Below the pieces are notes generated by a model that saw only the letters and a list, made by a program, of their open reading frames with translations, did not search any database and was not told where the DNA came from. Made by a program: the position numbers and the translations under genes. From Sitta carolinensis (taxonomy: Eukaryota > Chordata > Aves > Passeriformes > Sittidae): a stretch of DNA of 64,000 nucleotides. Below, piece by piece: positions 34,560 through 46,100 of the stretch; the first letter of the stretch is position 1, and each line of letters opens with the position of its first letter. The stretch lies in NCBI GenBank assembly GCA_032173965.1, contig JAVUNC010000019.1:16112234-16176233 (forward strand), in the 5' to 3' direction.

Positions 34560-35195
34560 TGTGGGACCCCAGGCTGCTCCTCAGCAATGTGTTCATTGCA
34601 CAGAGCAGTTCCAGCAATCTTGGGTGGTGGGTGCAGAGCCACACCTGTGAGCTGCCAGCTCCAGCCTAAAGGCTGCCTGCAGCCACCTCTGTTCTGCTTA
34701 CAGTGCATTGGATATTGTTCTGTGCTGAGTATCTGAATACATAACAACCAATCAGCATCATGCACAGTACCTTTACCATTACCTATAGCCCATCATAACT
34801 GCTAATATTACCATATTGTGGTTGTTACTAACCAATCATAGGAGTTAGTATGTTATTATATTTTAAGCTTAAAACTTGTTTTTCTGCAGTGGAAAATCTT
34901 CTTACTTGGTAAAAGCATGTTTTCTGTTTGCCTGTGCTTTTTTGAGATTTCTCTTTACTTGGTAAAAACATGCTTTTGTTTGCAGACAATTTATCCTTTG
35001 CTCTTAGCCATAAAATCTCTTTCCAACTCATCTCAACCTTTGTCCAGTGACCACTAGCTCAGCCATCTTTATTTTCAGACATCTTTTGTTCTTCTATATC
35101 AAAACTTGCCTTCATTTCTAGAGAACCTTCTGCTAAGAATTCCTATCTGTAAAACTTCCTTGTTAAACTTTCATCTTCTCCAACAACATGTGCCT
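34560..35195 (-). mobile_element. Probable LTR or LTR fragment (right boundary uncertain)
   Basis: The first 80-90 bp (TGTGGGACCCCAGGCTGCTC, then AGCAATGTGTTCATTGCAC) recur at 52990. In the minus orientation the segment ends ...GGGTCCCACA and carries an AATAAA-like signal (AATGAA here, AATAAA in the other copy). Farther right, CCAATCA and ATTGGTT boxes and two similar TTACTTGGTAAAARCATG units about 51 bp apart resemble a U3 enhancer region. The right end was not found, so the extent is approximate. Confidence 0.45.
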
Positions 35196-35646
35196 TGTTT
35201 GTCCACCAGAGAAATCCACTCACCCTTCCCCATCCGTCCCTCTGCACATTTTTTGGTGGCAGTGTGTTAGTGGGGTGGGTAGTCCAACCTCAGCTCCGTG
35301 GGGAGAGCTGGGAGCAGGGATATTCACTGGCTTTGCCTCCTCCTGAGTGTGTATTTTCTAATCCCATCTTTTCGGTGCCTGGAGAAAGAGAATGGGCTCC
35401 CTCTGCTCCTTGATTCTGTGCAAGAGGGATGGGTTAGCCCTGAGTGAGGCATCTTGAGAGCTGTGACCATCTGGCTTTCATTAGTTTGACTTGATTTGAT
35501 GGAAATGGACAAATGCAACAATTAGTATAGCAAAAACTCCTAATTAAAAAAATGAAAAAAGATGATGGTGATCAAGGGTGGATTTTAAAAAAAAATTTGC
35601 ATGACTTGAAAAAAACCTGTTAATTAAAATCAAGGCATTTTTAATT

Positions 35647-36010
35647 CACAGAATCATGAATCATTTATGTTGGAAAATACCTTTACAATCATAAAGTCCA
35701 ACCACTAACCTACCATGGCCAAATCCACCATTTGCTCCCAAGCTCCACATGTACATGTCTTTTAAATCCCTCCAGGGATGGTGACTCCACTGCTCCCCAG
35801 AGTAGTGTGCTCCATGCTTAGCAACCCTTTTGATGAAGAAATGTTTCCTAACATCCAATCTTATCCTCCCCTGGTACAGCCTGAGGCCATTTCCTCTTGT
35901 CCTAGCCCTTGGGAGAAGAGGCAGGCTCATTTCCAGGCAGTTGTAGAGAGTGTGGATGATGTTGCCACCAGCCCCTGCTTAGGGGGAAGAGGGGCAACCA
36001 CCTTTTTGTC
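35647..36010 (-). mobile_element. CR1 LINE 3' fragment
   Basis: The plus strand shows CACAGAATCATGAATCATTT at the tail, then TCCAACCACTAACCTACCATGG. It continues through the CTCCAGGGATGGTGACTCCA and TGAGGCCATTTCCTCTTGTC segments typical of reverse-complement CR1. About 360 bp of the 3' end is present. Confidence 0.85.
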
Positions 36011-36983
36011 CATTTCATAATAAACCCCACAAAATTAGTTTTAAAAGGCCACATAACAAAGAGGATTAATGAACCTGAAAATGAAACCAAATGGTTTATG
36101 GGGATTTTTTTTTCCTCCGGTCTCCTCTGGTTCAGCCAGTGAACCAAAACTCCCAATTATTTATGGAGCTGAACTGAGCTGCACCAGCACTCAAGAATTA
36201 AACGCAATTAAATATGTGTATGCAGCCCAAGAGCAAGGTGATTTCTCTGCGAGTTGTCTTGCTGTGTATTAGAGTTGCTGCTGGTGGGCTTGTCGCCGAG
36301 TTACATTATTTCCCCTGAGATCAAAACAAATCAACATTTCCCCGGCTCGGTGTTTTTGAAGACGATGTTTCAGTAACAGCTGAACAGCAGGGTCTGGAAG
36401 AAAACAGGATTATAGACAGAATATTAAAGGAGGAAAAATTCAAAGACTATAAGAACTCAAGGAGAGGAGATGGAACAAATTATTACTATTATTTTAAGTT
36501 GTTTGGTTTAAAATGATGCCATGTGTGCTTTCTCATGGTCAGAATTTTAATACAACTGCACCATTCCCTTGCAAATTTGCAACCCAAAGTAATTTGATAA
36601 AACTAGACCAGAATATGGTCAGGGAGATGGGAGAAAAGAAGAGCAGGAGATTTAGAAATAAAGGGACCAACATCTAAATGTGCCAGATTTCTTGTTCTGA
36701 AGGAAAAATCACAAGAAAAATATAACTGCAGTCTCTCAGATAGGATATATACAGTTCTTCCATTTAGGGAATAACCAGGACATTATATTGCTGTTTTTTC
36801 CTTTGATTATACACACTTCTGTTAGAGGTCAACATCTTAAGATTATCTTTTTTGTACAATGTTCTGGGAGCACTTTTGCTGTGTCTTTCCTCTGTCAATC
36901 TTCAGCTTTCCTCTCCTGACAGCTGCTGGCTTCCCTAAATGAAGGACAGGCTTTTCTGCAGTGAAGATGCTTTTTCCTTTAGG

Positions 36984-37030
<47 letters not shown>

Positions 37031-39712
37031 CAAAGCACAGAACCAGCAGGAGGGATATAATTGTGCTCATCACCTGCAGACAGATATATTGCAATTTTTA
37101 TTTGGTGTTAGAAGGATATGATGAAAAGTCCAGTCTGCTTATCTGGGTTTAGTGGAAGAAATTGAGCTGGTTTACTGCAGGTGCATGAGGGACTGGGGGA
37201 ACGAGGATCCCCAGGGTCTCTGGCTGGACTGATTCCCACAGGGGACATCCCTCCTTGGCCAGGACAGTCTCCCATCTCTTGCACTGCCTGCTCCCCATAG
37301 TCAGTGTGCTCCCATGGTTGTACAGGACTGGAAACCACTGGAGGAGACGGGCAGGCTCTTTGCTGGTGCAAACAATGCAGTTTTTAGGGTGATCACTGCT
37401 CGCACCCTGCAAATATCAGCTCTGTTTTATCTCCCTGGGAGCAGGACAGGTCCTGGGCTCAGCTTCAGCCTGGGGTACTGTGCTGGCCACGCAAGCCTAA
37501 TGTATTATTTAACAATAAGTGGCTGTATGCATTACTTTTATCGTCCTTATTGCTCCTGTTTGCAAACCTCTTTGCCAGATTTGGTGTGAGATGCAAATAT
37601 CCTTTAATTTGATCAAATGAGCAATGAACCCCATCTGGCTCAGCTGGCTGGAGCACCCTCCAGCCAGAGCAGCTGTACTGCTTCACACCTGCAGAGATTT
37701 TGGCCCACATTTTGCTATTGCTGAGCCCCAGACAGTAAAAGCTAACATTGATTTTCAATTCTCCTAGTAACGAAAAATGGATTTTTTTTTCCATGCAGGC
37801 AGGTGGAAGAATGTTACCACCAGAACAGCTTTTCTAAGCATGGAACTGGGCTACTCACCCTCTGGCAGCCTGCATGGTAAAGAGCATAGTAGCACAGAAA
37901 TGGGGGAAAAAAACCCAAAGTTATGTTCAATAGAAATACTTCCTCATATGTAGAAATGCCATTGATTTGTGTCTTGGACCAGCCTGAGAAGAAATTAACT
38001 CAACCCTAGCTGAAACCAGGACGGACATAATTCCTCACAAATGTTTTCCTGGCATGACAGGGCCTGCATTTCAAGCTATTTTCCTGCTATATATGCATAA
38101 TGTAGTGTGTCCCACCTGGAACATATAGAAAATTACTTACCTGTCTTTCCATGTTTCTGTCAGAAGTATCTTAAAATTTTTAAAGCTTTAAGATGACTGA
38201 GATCTAGGACAATGGCAGAAAATACCAGAGAGCATAAGTATGCCCAAACTTATGTTTTTGATGATTTCATAAACAGTTTCTATTTCATTAAAGCTCCCTC
38301 CTTAGCTCCCAGTGTCAGGCTCTTTATAGGTTGTGGGCAAAGGAGAAGCTCCTCTGACAATCTTGTGTATCCCTTTTGCTTTTTCAAGACTTCTTCCACA
38401 AACAGGCATCCTGGTGCGTGTGAAGCAGCCTGGGTTTGGTCTCTTCTCATAGTAGGTTCTTATTAATTTATTTCAAAGAGTGCAATAAATAACGGTAATG
38501 AACACCATCAGCTAACATCTGCTGCACAGGATCACCAGGCCCAGACTGCAGGTGGAAGCTGAGGTGAAAGATGATAAAAGGTGGTGGGAGCAGGGCAGAA
38601 AGCAGACCTGAGGGAAGTGCTGGAGCCTTGCCTTTATCAGCTGCCTCTGCCTGTGGATGACAGCTCCAGCCAGCTGGGGAGTGATTTCCTTCCTGGACAG
38701 CAAGACCTGCAGGTCAGGTATGAATTCAGCTAGAAAAATCCGTGACATAAAGAGTGACCCCCTCATGCCAAATTTGGCACCAGATCCCTGATAAGGTTCT
38801 CCTAAATTAGCCAGATCTGGAAAGAGCAAAGCCCTGCTGTGTACAGCTGCCAATGTGGCTGTAGACAGCATATGCATCTCCAGGAAAGAATGTTTTCATC
38901 ATCAGGATAATCTTGAAACTGAGTTTTATTCATGTAATCAGAACATCTTTAATGATTCACTTCCCATCATTCCTGTACAGTATTCAGGCTATAAATAGCC
39001 GTGTTTTAGGTATAAAAGATTTGCAGACCATCCTTGCCATGCTCTTCAGTGAGACAGAACGGCTCCAGCAGGGTTAGTGGCTGCTGGGTATGAAGGGAAT
39101 ATCAGTCATACTTCATTTGTCATAGGTATCCGGGCTGGATGGACCTGTCAGGATACATGGGGATCAGCACCAGGAGGGACCCTTTCATCCTGCAGTGAGA
39201 CATTTAGGGGGAAGACAGATAACTGGTGAAGTATTTCCTAGCTGGTCACCCAAGGACACAGAGCATCTGAAAGGGAGCTGGAGCTTTCCTTGCCCAAATA
39301 CTCATTAGAAGGAATGAAAAAAAAAAATATTCAGTGAAAACTTTTTCTAAAATAATAATGTAGACTGTATAATCTTTATAAATGCACTGGCTAAGAAAAC
39401 TGATTTCCTCTAAGTGTTTGGTAATGGAAAGGTACCAGAGGTTTCAGATGAAGGTCAGGCAAGTTCTGATTCAGGGGAAGATTAACTCCACTAGAGCTGG
39501 GAGTCTTTAATGAAACATCTCTGTTAAAGACAGCAGGCACAGGGCTCAGCAGCAGATTTGCCATCCCAGTTGCTTTGGATCTGAGCCTGGGCATAAAACA
39601 CAAATCCTGGTATCCCTGAGACAACCCCTTATACATCCACAGCAAAGGCAGAGTCTGGTTGGCCAAGTCCTTTGTTAAAGATCTCGCTGCTGTGGGAGTT
39701 ACCAAGGAATAT
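36011..39712. other. Gene-free region with an A45 run
   Basis: It contains the poly(A) run at 36984-37028, two TATA-like motifs near 38990-39015 and otherwise unclassified sequence. Nothing supports a gene. Confidence 0.5.
36984..37028. repeat. Poly(A) run of 45 bp
   Basis: An uninterrupted A run within ordinary sequence, with no recognised retrocopy upstream. It could be a slippage-expanded microsatellite or an old poly(A) tail. Confidence 0.9.
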
Positions 39713-39713
39713 C

Positions 39714-39760
39714 CTGAGCTGGAAGGGATCCACAAGGATCCTCAAACCAACTCCTGTTCT
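39714..39760 (-). mobile_element. Short CR1 LINE tail fragment
   Basis: GAGCTGGAAGGGATCCACAA, then GGATCCTCAAACCAACTCCTG is the reverse complement of a CR1 3' end. The flanks show no further homology. Confidence 0.6.
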
Positions 39761-40373
39761 GGAAAGGGTGAAAGGTGGCACTGAGGGGCTGCTGCTTCCC
39801 AGGTGATAGCTGTGGGTCTGGGACCAGGAGAAAACACAAAGCCTGATGGAGGGTCAAGGCATGTGCTGTGGCCACTGACTGGCAGTGGTTGTGACAGCCA
39901 GGTGTCCATCGTGCTGCCAGGCAGAACACAGCCACGACACTGAGTCTTGAGCAGAGGACACCAGCTCAAAACACTGTCATTGCTGTAGTGCCCATCTCAA
40001 CGCTGTTCTCATGTGTTGCTCACCCTTCGTGAATTTTCCAGTCTGAGCCTCTGGGAGTAAAAATAATCCAGGACTTGATTCCTTGATGTAAAGTGGATAC
40101 TCTGCAGGGCTTAAGCAGAAGGCATCGGCAGCAAACCAGTTTATCCCAGTCCCTAGGAGCTGGGTGGTCTGAAACCAGTGGGGATACACACAGAGCACGC
40201 CCAGCACCTGCTGGAGAGGGTGTGCTGACCAGATTCCTCAGTGCTTCCACTGTGCTTTTGGCTCTTAATTACTTGAAGAAAAACACTGGATAAGATAAAG
40301 ATTCCCACTCTGGGAAACAAACAAACAAAAAAAAAAAGAATCACAGTATAATTTGGGTGATGGTGGTGTTCAG

Positions 40374-40813
40374 TGATGCCTTAAGTTTTTAGCTTTTATA
40401 GTTTTTAGATTCTGTTCTGTTTGGTGGGTAGTTTTAGGTTTCATATTAAGTGCTACTAAGCTCTCTTCTCCAAGTAGATAGACAATTCCTTCTCTAGTTT
40501 AATACCAAGGACAACTTTCAGGCCCTAGAATGAAAACAACAGTGAAGTGAGAAGAGAAACAAGGAGGATGGAGCTTCATAACCTGAAGCTATGATTGGAC
40601 AATTATTCTAATATGCTGATGGACCAGAACTTATAAAAGTGTGAGCCCCCGTGATCAGTTGTCCATTTTGTGACCATTTTGGGTTCACTTTGAGTGTAGC
40701 CCAGCCGGGCTCTTGTGCTGCCCAGGTGAGCCCAGTGAGGCCTTTTAATAAATCCCTGCTTTATCCCTTTGCTCTGGCTGGTCTTGTTCCAGGTCAGCCT
40801 CCAGAAGGACTCA
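40374..40813 (+). mobile_element. Solo LTR, TGATGCC family, copy 2
   Basis: This 440-bp element starts TGATGCC and ends ...GGACTCA. It is flanked by the exact 4-bp duplication TCAG (40370-40373 and 40814-40817). It has a TATA box, TATAAAAG, at 40632-40639 and AATAAA at 40747-40752, in the order expected for U3-R-U5. The sequence and layout match the minus-strand element at 32500. No viral coding region is attached. Confidence 0.85.
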
Positions 40814-40817
40814 TCAG

Positions 40818-42196
40818 AGGTGCAGCCTCATGAGCTCTGAGATGGAGCAGCTTCTATAAGGAAGGAGCCAGCCAGGCTACCCTGCTACAAGCAGTTTATC
40901 CCCTTCAGTGTGGCCATCCCGTTGTCAGCCACCATCCAGGCCTCTCCCAAGGTGCTGGGAGCTCCATGGGCATGGAGCCCTGTGCCTGGCGAGTGTCCAG
41001 CAGCAGCACATTGATAAGGAATTGAGGAATCTGCTGGGAGATCAGCAAAGCGAGTGGGACACGGAGCAGGCACCGCTCCTTGAGGAGCACATTTGTACAG
41101 GAGCTAACGACTCTCTGCACTTTCACACGTCATTAGGCTAATGTGCTGCTTAAATAGAGTCATCAATCATTTTGTTATTAAACCCCTTTTGTGCCTGGCA
41201 ACAAATTGATGGCAAACGAAAGCGTTAGAAGGTTGTTTGAGGATTATAAAACAGTACTTGTAAAGCTCCCACTGCTTCAGTGGAAGGTGAAAAAGCACGG
41301 AGGAGCTAATTGATTGTGCCAAAACAAGCCTCCGAAAGTGCTGCGACTTAAATGGAAATAACCCATTGAGTTGCCTTTTATTTGTTCTGACATGCTCCAG
41401 ACTTCCAAGCATACATTTGGGTTGCATTTGTAACTTTTTTGCTACAAATCCTGAAACTTGCTAGTCCTAAACAAACAAAAAACAAAACAAAAAACCCCCA
41501 GAAAAACCTAAAAAAGAAAGAAAACTCAGAGTCTCATGAAACCTATAGTTCCAGCAGCTTGTACTTTAAGAAGGATGAACTGACACTGGTCTCCTTATTT
41601 CAGAATTAAAACACTATATTCTTGCTCAGAACTTATTAACTACTTAAAAAATTACATGTTTCTGCTTTTGCTCTTGGGTATCTTTATTTCAGTAACCGGT
41701 TGCAGGGAGCTAATATTGCCCCACTCAATTCTGTATTGAAGCTTTGCGCTTAAACCACAAATGAAACTCTTCTGTTTCGCAATCACATTGTTAAGTTTAA
41801 CTTCCATATTATGGTCATGGGTTTTTCAAGGAAACCACAGTTTGTGCATCACATCCTGTATGAAATACATTTTGGCTTTTCCCAGGAAGCAGTTAAAAAT
41901 CACATTTATTAGCTCTGTCAACAGCAGCTGTCGAAAAGCTATAGCCCAACTTGCTCATTCCCACAGCTGCAGCTCCTCGAGGAGAACAATGAAAGGTCAA
42001 AGGCAAAGGCTGCCCATTTTCCTGCACTGAGGTCTAAGTTGTTCCTCAAACATTACCAACTACAATGGGAGAGCACAGCCCTGGGCAGCACAGAGCAGGT
42101 GAAGCCATCAGCTGCTCACTCTCTCTCCCAGCATAAAGGAAGTGTCTTTAAATGGCCCTAGCTTGAGCTGCATTCAAAAGGAGGCAAGAAGAGGTC
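40818..42196. other. Gene-free region, possible conserved noncoding sequence
   Basis: The stretch at about 41100-41460 is unique, rich in ATTA and AATTGA motifs and free of repeats. An A/C-rich simple stretch follows at 41470-41515. No exons were seen. Confidence 0.45.
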
Positions 42197-42345
42197 TCAG
42201 AATCTCAGAATATTCTGATTTGGAAGGGACCCACACACATCAGTGAGTCCAGCTCTTAAGTGAAGGATAATACTCACACACTTTGGAGCTGTTAGCAGCA
42301 GGCTCCAGCCAGCTGAGCTGGAGAAGAGCTGGGGCCTCCCTGCCC
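42197..42345 (-). mobile_element. CR1 LINE 3' fragment (diverged)
   Basis: CAGAATCTCAGAATATTCTG, then ATTTGGAAGGGACCCACAC and AGTCCAGCTCTTAAGTG resemble a reverse-complement CR1 subfamily tail. The inner edge is uncertain. Confidence 0.6.
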
Positions 42346-42402
42346 AGGGGTGCCAACCCTGGGTGCTCACTCAGGCTCAGGAGCAGCACTCGGACTGCAC
42401 AA

Positions 42403-42493
42403 GCACTTGGAAAGATCATGAGGGCTACCAGAAAGCTGAAACAGTTTAGGCACTTGGAAATATGAGGGCTACCTGAAAGCTGAAACAGTTTAG
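42403..42493. repeat. Tandem duplication, units of 47 and 44 bp
   Basis: GCACTTGGAAAGATCATGAG begins the first unit, and GCACTTGGAAATATGAG begins the second at 42450. Both continue GGCTACC(A/T)GAAAGCTGAA and ACAGTTTAG. The units differ by a 3-bp deletion and about two substitutions, so the duplication is recent. Confidence 0.9.
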
Positions 42494-42551
42494 GCTATGA
42501 ACCTCTTAGGGCTGAGGGAAGAGAACTCCATTCCTGCCCACGGGCTTCAGT

Positions 42552-42705
42552 GCAGAGAGCACAGGACCATGAGCTGGTTTGATTTGGAAGGAACCTGAAA
42601 GATCATCTGGTTCCAATCCTGCTGCCATGGGCAGGGACATCTTCTAGACCAGGTTGCTCAGATTCTAATCCAATGTGGACTTGAGCACTTCCAGGGATAG
42701 GGGTG
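42552..42705 (-). mobile_element. CR1 LINE 3' fragment
   Basis: GATTTGGAAGGAACCTGAAA, then GATCATCTGGTTCCAATCC and GCCATGGGCAGGGACATCTT, CTAGACCAGGTTGCTCAGA match the CR1 3' UTR in reverse complement. Confidence 0.85.
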
Positions 42706-45700
42706 AACTGCAAGGTGAAAGGAGACTCCTGCCTGCTTGTGCCAAGCAAATTTTGAATACCCACCTGTGTCTGACTCTGACTGGTCCAAAATCCAATTGG
42801 ATCAGCTCTCTGACTATCAAGGGGCTCTCCTACTTACACAGCAGCTTGAATTGTATGAATATGGGAATATGGAGAGCAAAAGGCTTTTGAAGCCTGATTG
42901 TCTCGCTCCAGCAGATGGGAAACTGCAGGCTTGTCTGCTTCCTAAGCCACACCAAATGAATGTATTTTGCCCTCAGCTCCATTCTGCTGCAGACAGCGTG
43001 GCCTGGCCTCTGGCAGGGTGCCTGGGGTGGGGTAGGGCTGGTCACCTTGCTGTGACACGCTCCAGACAGTGGCCTTGCAGAGAAAACAGACTTTCATTTC
43101 ACACTGGGAGGACAGCAGAGCAAATTGGAAAGCTCTGGGAGGAAGCAGTGCAGGCAGCATAAGTCTTCTGCCTGTCCACTGTATGTGCTAAAGACAAAAC
43201 AGCTCCCTAAACCTCAGTGTGCTACAAAAGTGCCAAAAGCAGAGACAACTATTACACTGCTATCCATAACAATTTTATGTCTCAGAATCCTCAGAGTATG
43301 AATTTTTCATTTTTTTCTTTAATAAGTACTAGCATGCCAGAAAGTATCATGAAAGAGAAAGGGAGCATCAGGGGTAATATAATGTTGGGGAGACGAATGA
43401 GTAAGAGTGTGCAGGCCCCATAATCTGGAAAGAGAGCTTGTTCTCAGGTATTTGAGGGTGGAAACCTCTTTTATTTTGATTTCCTGATTGAAGCAAATAG
43501 CCCTAATTCTTCCTTCATCACTAATTAGACAAGTAACCATGACTAAGTCAATTTGGTTGGAGACTAACTAATGAAAGAGAAAAATCCCAAATTAATGTTT
43601 CCACTTGTAACATTAATTCAGGGAAGAATTAAGGTGGCTTGGGTGTTAATTTTTGCATTCCTACATCTTAATAATTTTGGGCTTCTCTTTAAAATGTAAC
43701 TTAAATTTAGGTTTGAATTCAACTTCCTGAGTGTGTGTTTTCTGGGGCTGGAGCATCTCTGTGGTGTGTTTTACCCATAAGCTCAACCCCAATTCTCTCC
43801 ATGTTTCTTTCTAGAGCTGTAACCAAATAGATGGTGTCAATAATACACACTCAGGCTACACACTGTGCCCAACCTCACCTCCTAACAGAGAGCCCCTTAC
43901 TCCTTACAGATAAATATGATAGCAAATTGATACATTTTCCCATTTATTTTGGTTTGGAGAGGAACAGGATTAGCAAAGGAAGCAGATGCGCAAACATCCC
44001 AGGAGCACGTGGGATGTTGGCCAGTGTAATCTGCCACAAAGTCAGTTGCATCCTCTGAAATATTAATCAGCTGCTGTGCTGGCAGTGCCACTGCTGCCTC
44101 CACACCAAGCTCATTGCTCTCTATTCCTTGAGGAGGTGGCTGTTCCCTGCTGGAGCTGCTCCGTGAGGTGGCACCAGGGGTGAGCCGTGTCTGACGCCGA
44201 AGCAGACGTGAATTTATGAAGCCCTTTTTCTCCTGGTGTCTTTAAGCTCAAATATAATTAGCTAAAAGCCTTTTCTAATACCATCATCCTCTCGATGAGG
44301 TGCCTTTCTGGGAGATCAAGGTGAAGCCTTGGCTGATAAAGGGCTGAAGGTACAGCCAGAGTGAAGCACAGGGAAGGTGGGTGCTACAGCATGAAACACT
44401 GCTCCCCTCCCAGCTGTGCCCAGGCACTGCAGCCCCTGCCCCTCCTTCACTCCCACACTCAGGATTCTCCCACACTTTTCAAACACGGACCAGCTTCAGA
44501 ATGGAGTTACAGACCTGATTTTGAACCCACTCTGTGGGTGATACAAGCAGGCATTAAATCCTCAATTCTGGAGGCACCAGCTCCGTGACACCCTTGCTCT
44601 GCCACCTCTGCCAGCTGTGCTTTGGTGATTCAGTGCTGCTGGAAGTCTCAAAGTAAAAAGTCAGGAGTACACCACAGCTCTGCAGGCTGTCTTTAGCCAG
44701 GCAGCTAAAATTCCTGGCACTCTGGCACTATTTTTTTGGTTAATAATAGGAAAGATGGTAATGTGAGAGCAGGGCCTGGGGCTGGTCTGCACTCTGATCA
44801 CCTGCAGGGGAACTTATCTCTGTAATGCAGCAAGTCAAACTTCTGGTAGATGAGAAAAAGTCCCCTTGGAGTAGGACTGCCAGCAGCTAGCTCTCTGAAT
44901 GGGCAGTCATCTAGGTAGCCAAGCTCCTCTCTGTGGAAAAGTATTTCTTGTCTCTGCAGACCTCCCTTGTGCTCATTCCCTGCTCCCACACCTGCATCTC
45001 AGCAGTATGGACATCTCCAGGTAAACAGGCAGGACACCTTTACAAGCTTGCTTAGAGGACAGAAAGCTCCAGCAACCAGCCCAGTCATCAGGACATCACC
45101 CAGAGCAGGAGAGAAACCCCAGCAGAAACTCCCAGGGGACTTCCATTCACCACCCCAAGCTGCAGAACATCTGGGGTAGGAGAGCACTGCTGTCTGAGCT
45201 TTGCCATTCTCCATAGCACAATTGAGGGTTTGTCACACCAGAAAGAGAGGGGAAATATGCACAAGGTGCTGCAGCTTTGGTGCACCAGAGATAGCTGCAA
45301 GATATAATGATACTGTGTAAAGTGTTTCAAAAAGCCCCAAAACATAAATCAAACCTGAGATCCAGAGCTTCTGAGTTTCTGGGGAGTGCTTGAACCCACA
45401 GAAGCCCCATGTTAACAAAAAGATTTAGCAGCAATCAGAATTGTAAAGATATTTTTGGGGTTCATGTATGGGTTTGAGGCACTTTTTAGTGTCTCAAGGT
45501 CAGCAGCCCTTTGGTGCATTTGCACAGAGATTCCTGATCCCCTGAAACTACAGCAGGGAGGCTTGCAAGCTTTATAGAACAGAATTAAGACTGATATCAG
45601 AGGTGCTGCAGGAGCTTCAGGCACAGCTAGAGAAATTCAGTATAACAGGAACCCTCCACCACTGTTGTTTCAGGCACTAAAACCTCAGAACCTCTACAAC

Positions 45701-45929
45701 TGCTTTAGCAAAATGCACATTAAAATATTTTTAAGAATACTGTGCCCTCGAAAGAATTATAGAAAATAAATGACAAGGAATAAACTGCCTAGTGAAGTCA
45801 TTGCAGAGAAACCAAATCCTTATGTACCTTTGGCCAAATTTGGAAAGGAAAGCCTTCTGGTTTCAACTATGAATAGCCTAAAATTAATATTCAGCCTTCG
45901 ATACTGCCACATCAGACTTTTCCAATAGC
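42706..45929. other. Gene-free region
   Basis: Unique sequence. AT-rich blocks at 43530-43720 and 44215-44300 contain several TAATTA-type motifs. Nothing codes for a recognised protein. Confidence 0.45.
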
Positions 45930-46100
45930 AAGGTTAAACCTGAGGAGACCCTCTGGAAATGTTCAAAGCCAGGTTGGATGGGACTCTGAGCAACCTGGTC
46001 TAGTGGAAGGTGTCCCTGCCCATGGCAGAAGGAATCCTTAAGGTGCAGACCATCTTTAAGGTCCCTTCCAGCCCACACCCTTCTGTAGTTCTCTGATTTA
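45930..46100 (+). mobile_element. CR1 LINE 3' fragment
   Basis: The sequence includes GGTTGGATGGGACTCTGAGC, AACCTGGTCTAGTGGAAGG, TGTCCCTGCCCATGGCAG and TCTTTAAGGTCCCTTCCAGC, ending near TTCTGTAGTTCTCTGA. This is the classic CR1 3' end on the plus strand. Confidence 0.9.

Noticed and set aside
37640..37675. Weak hairpin around CTGGCTGGAG...CTCCAGCCAG
   Set aside because: The arms are only 9-10 bp in GC-rich sequence, with no further pairing.
38765..38785. Short palindrome GCCAAATTTGGC
   Set aside because: A 12-bp palindrome is expected by chance in 64 kb, and there is no context.
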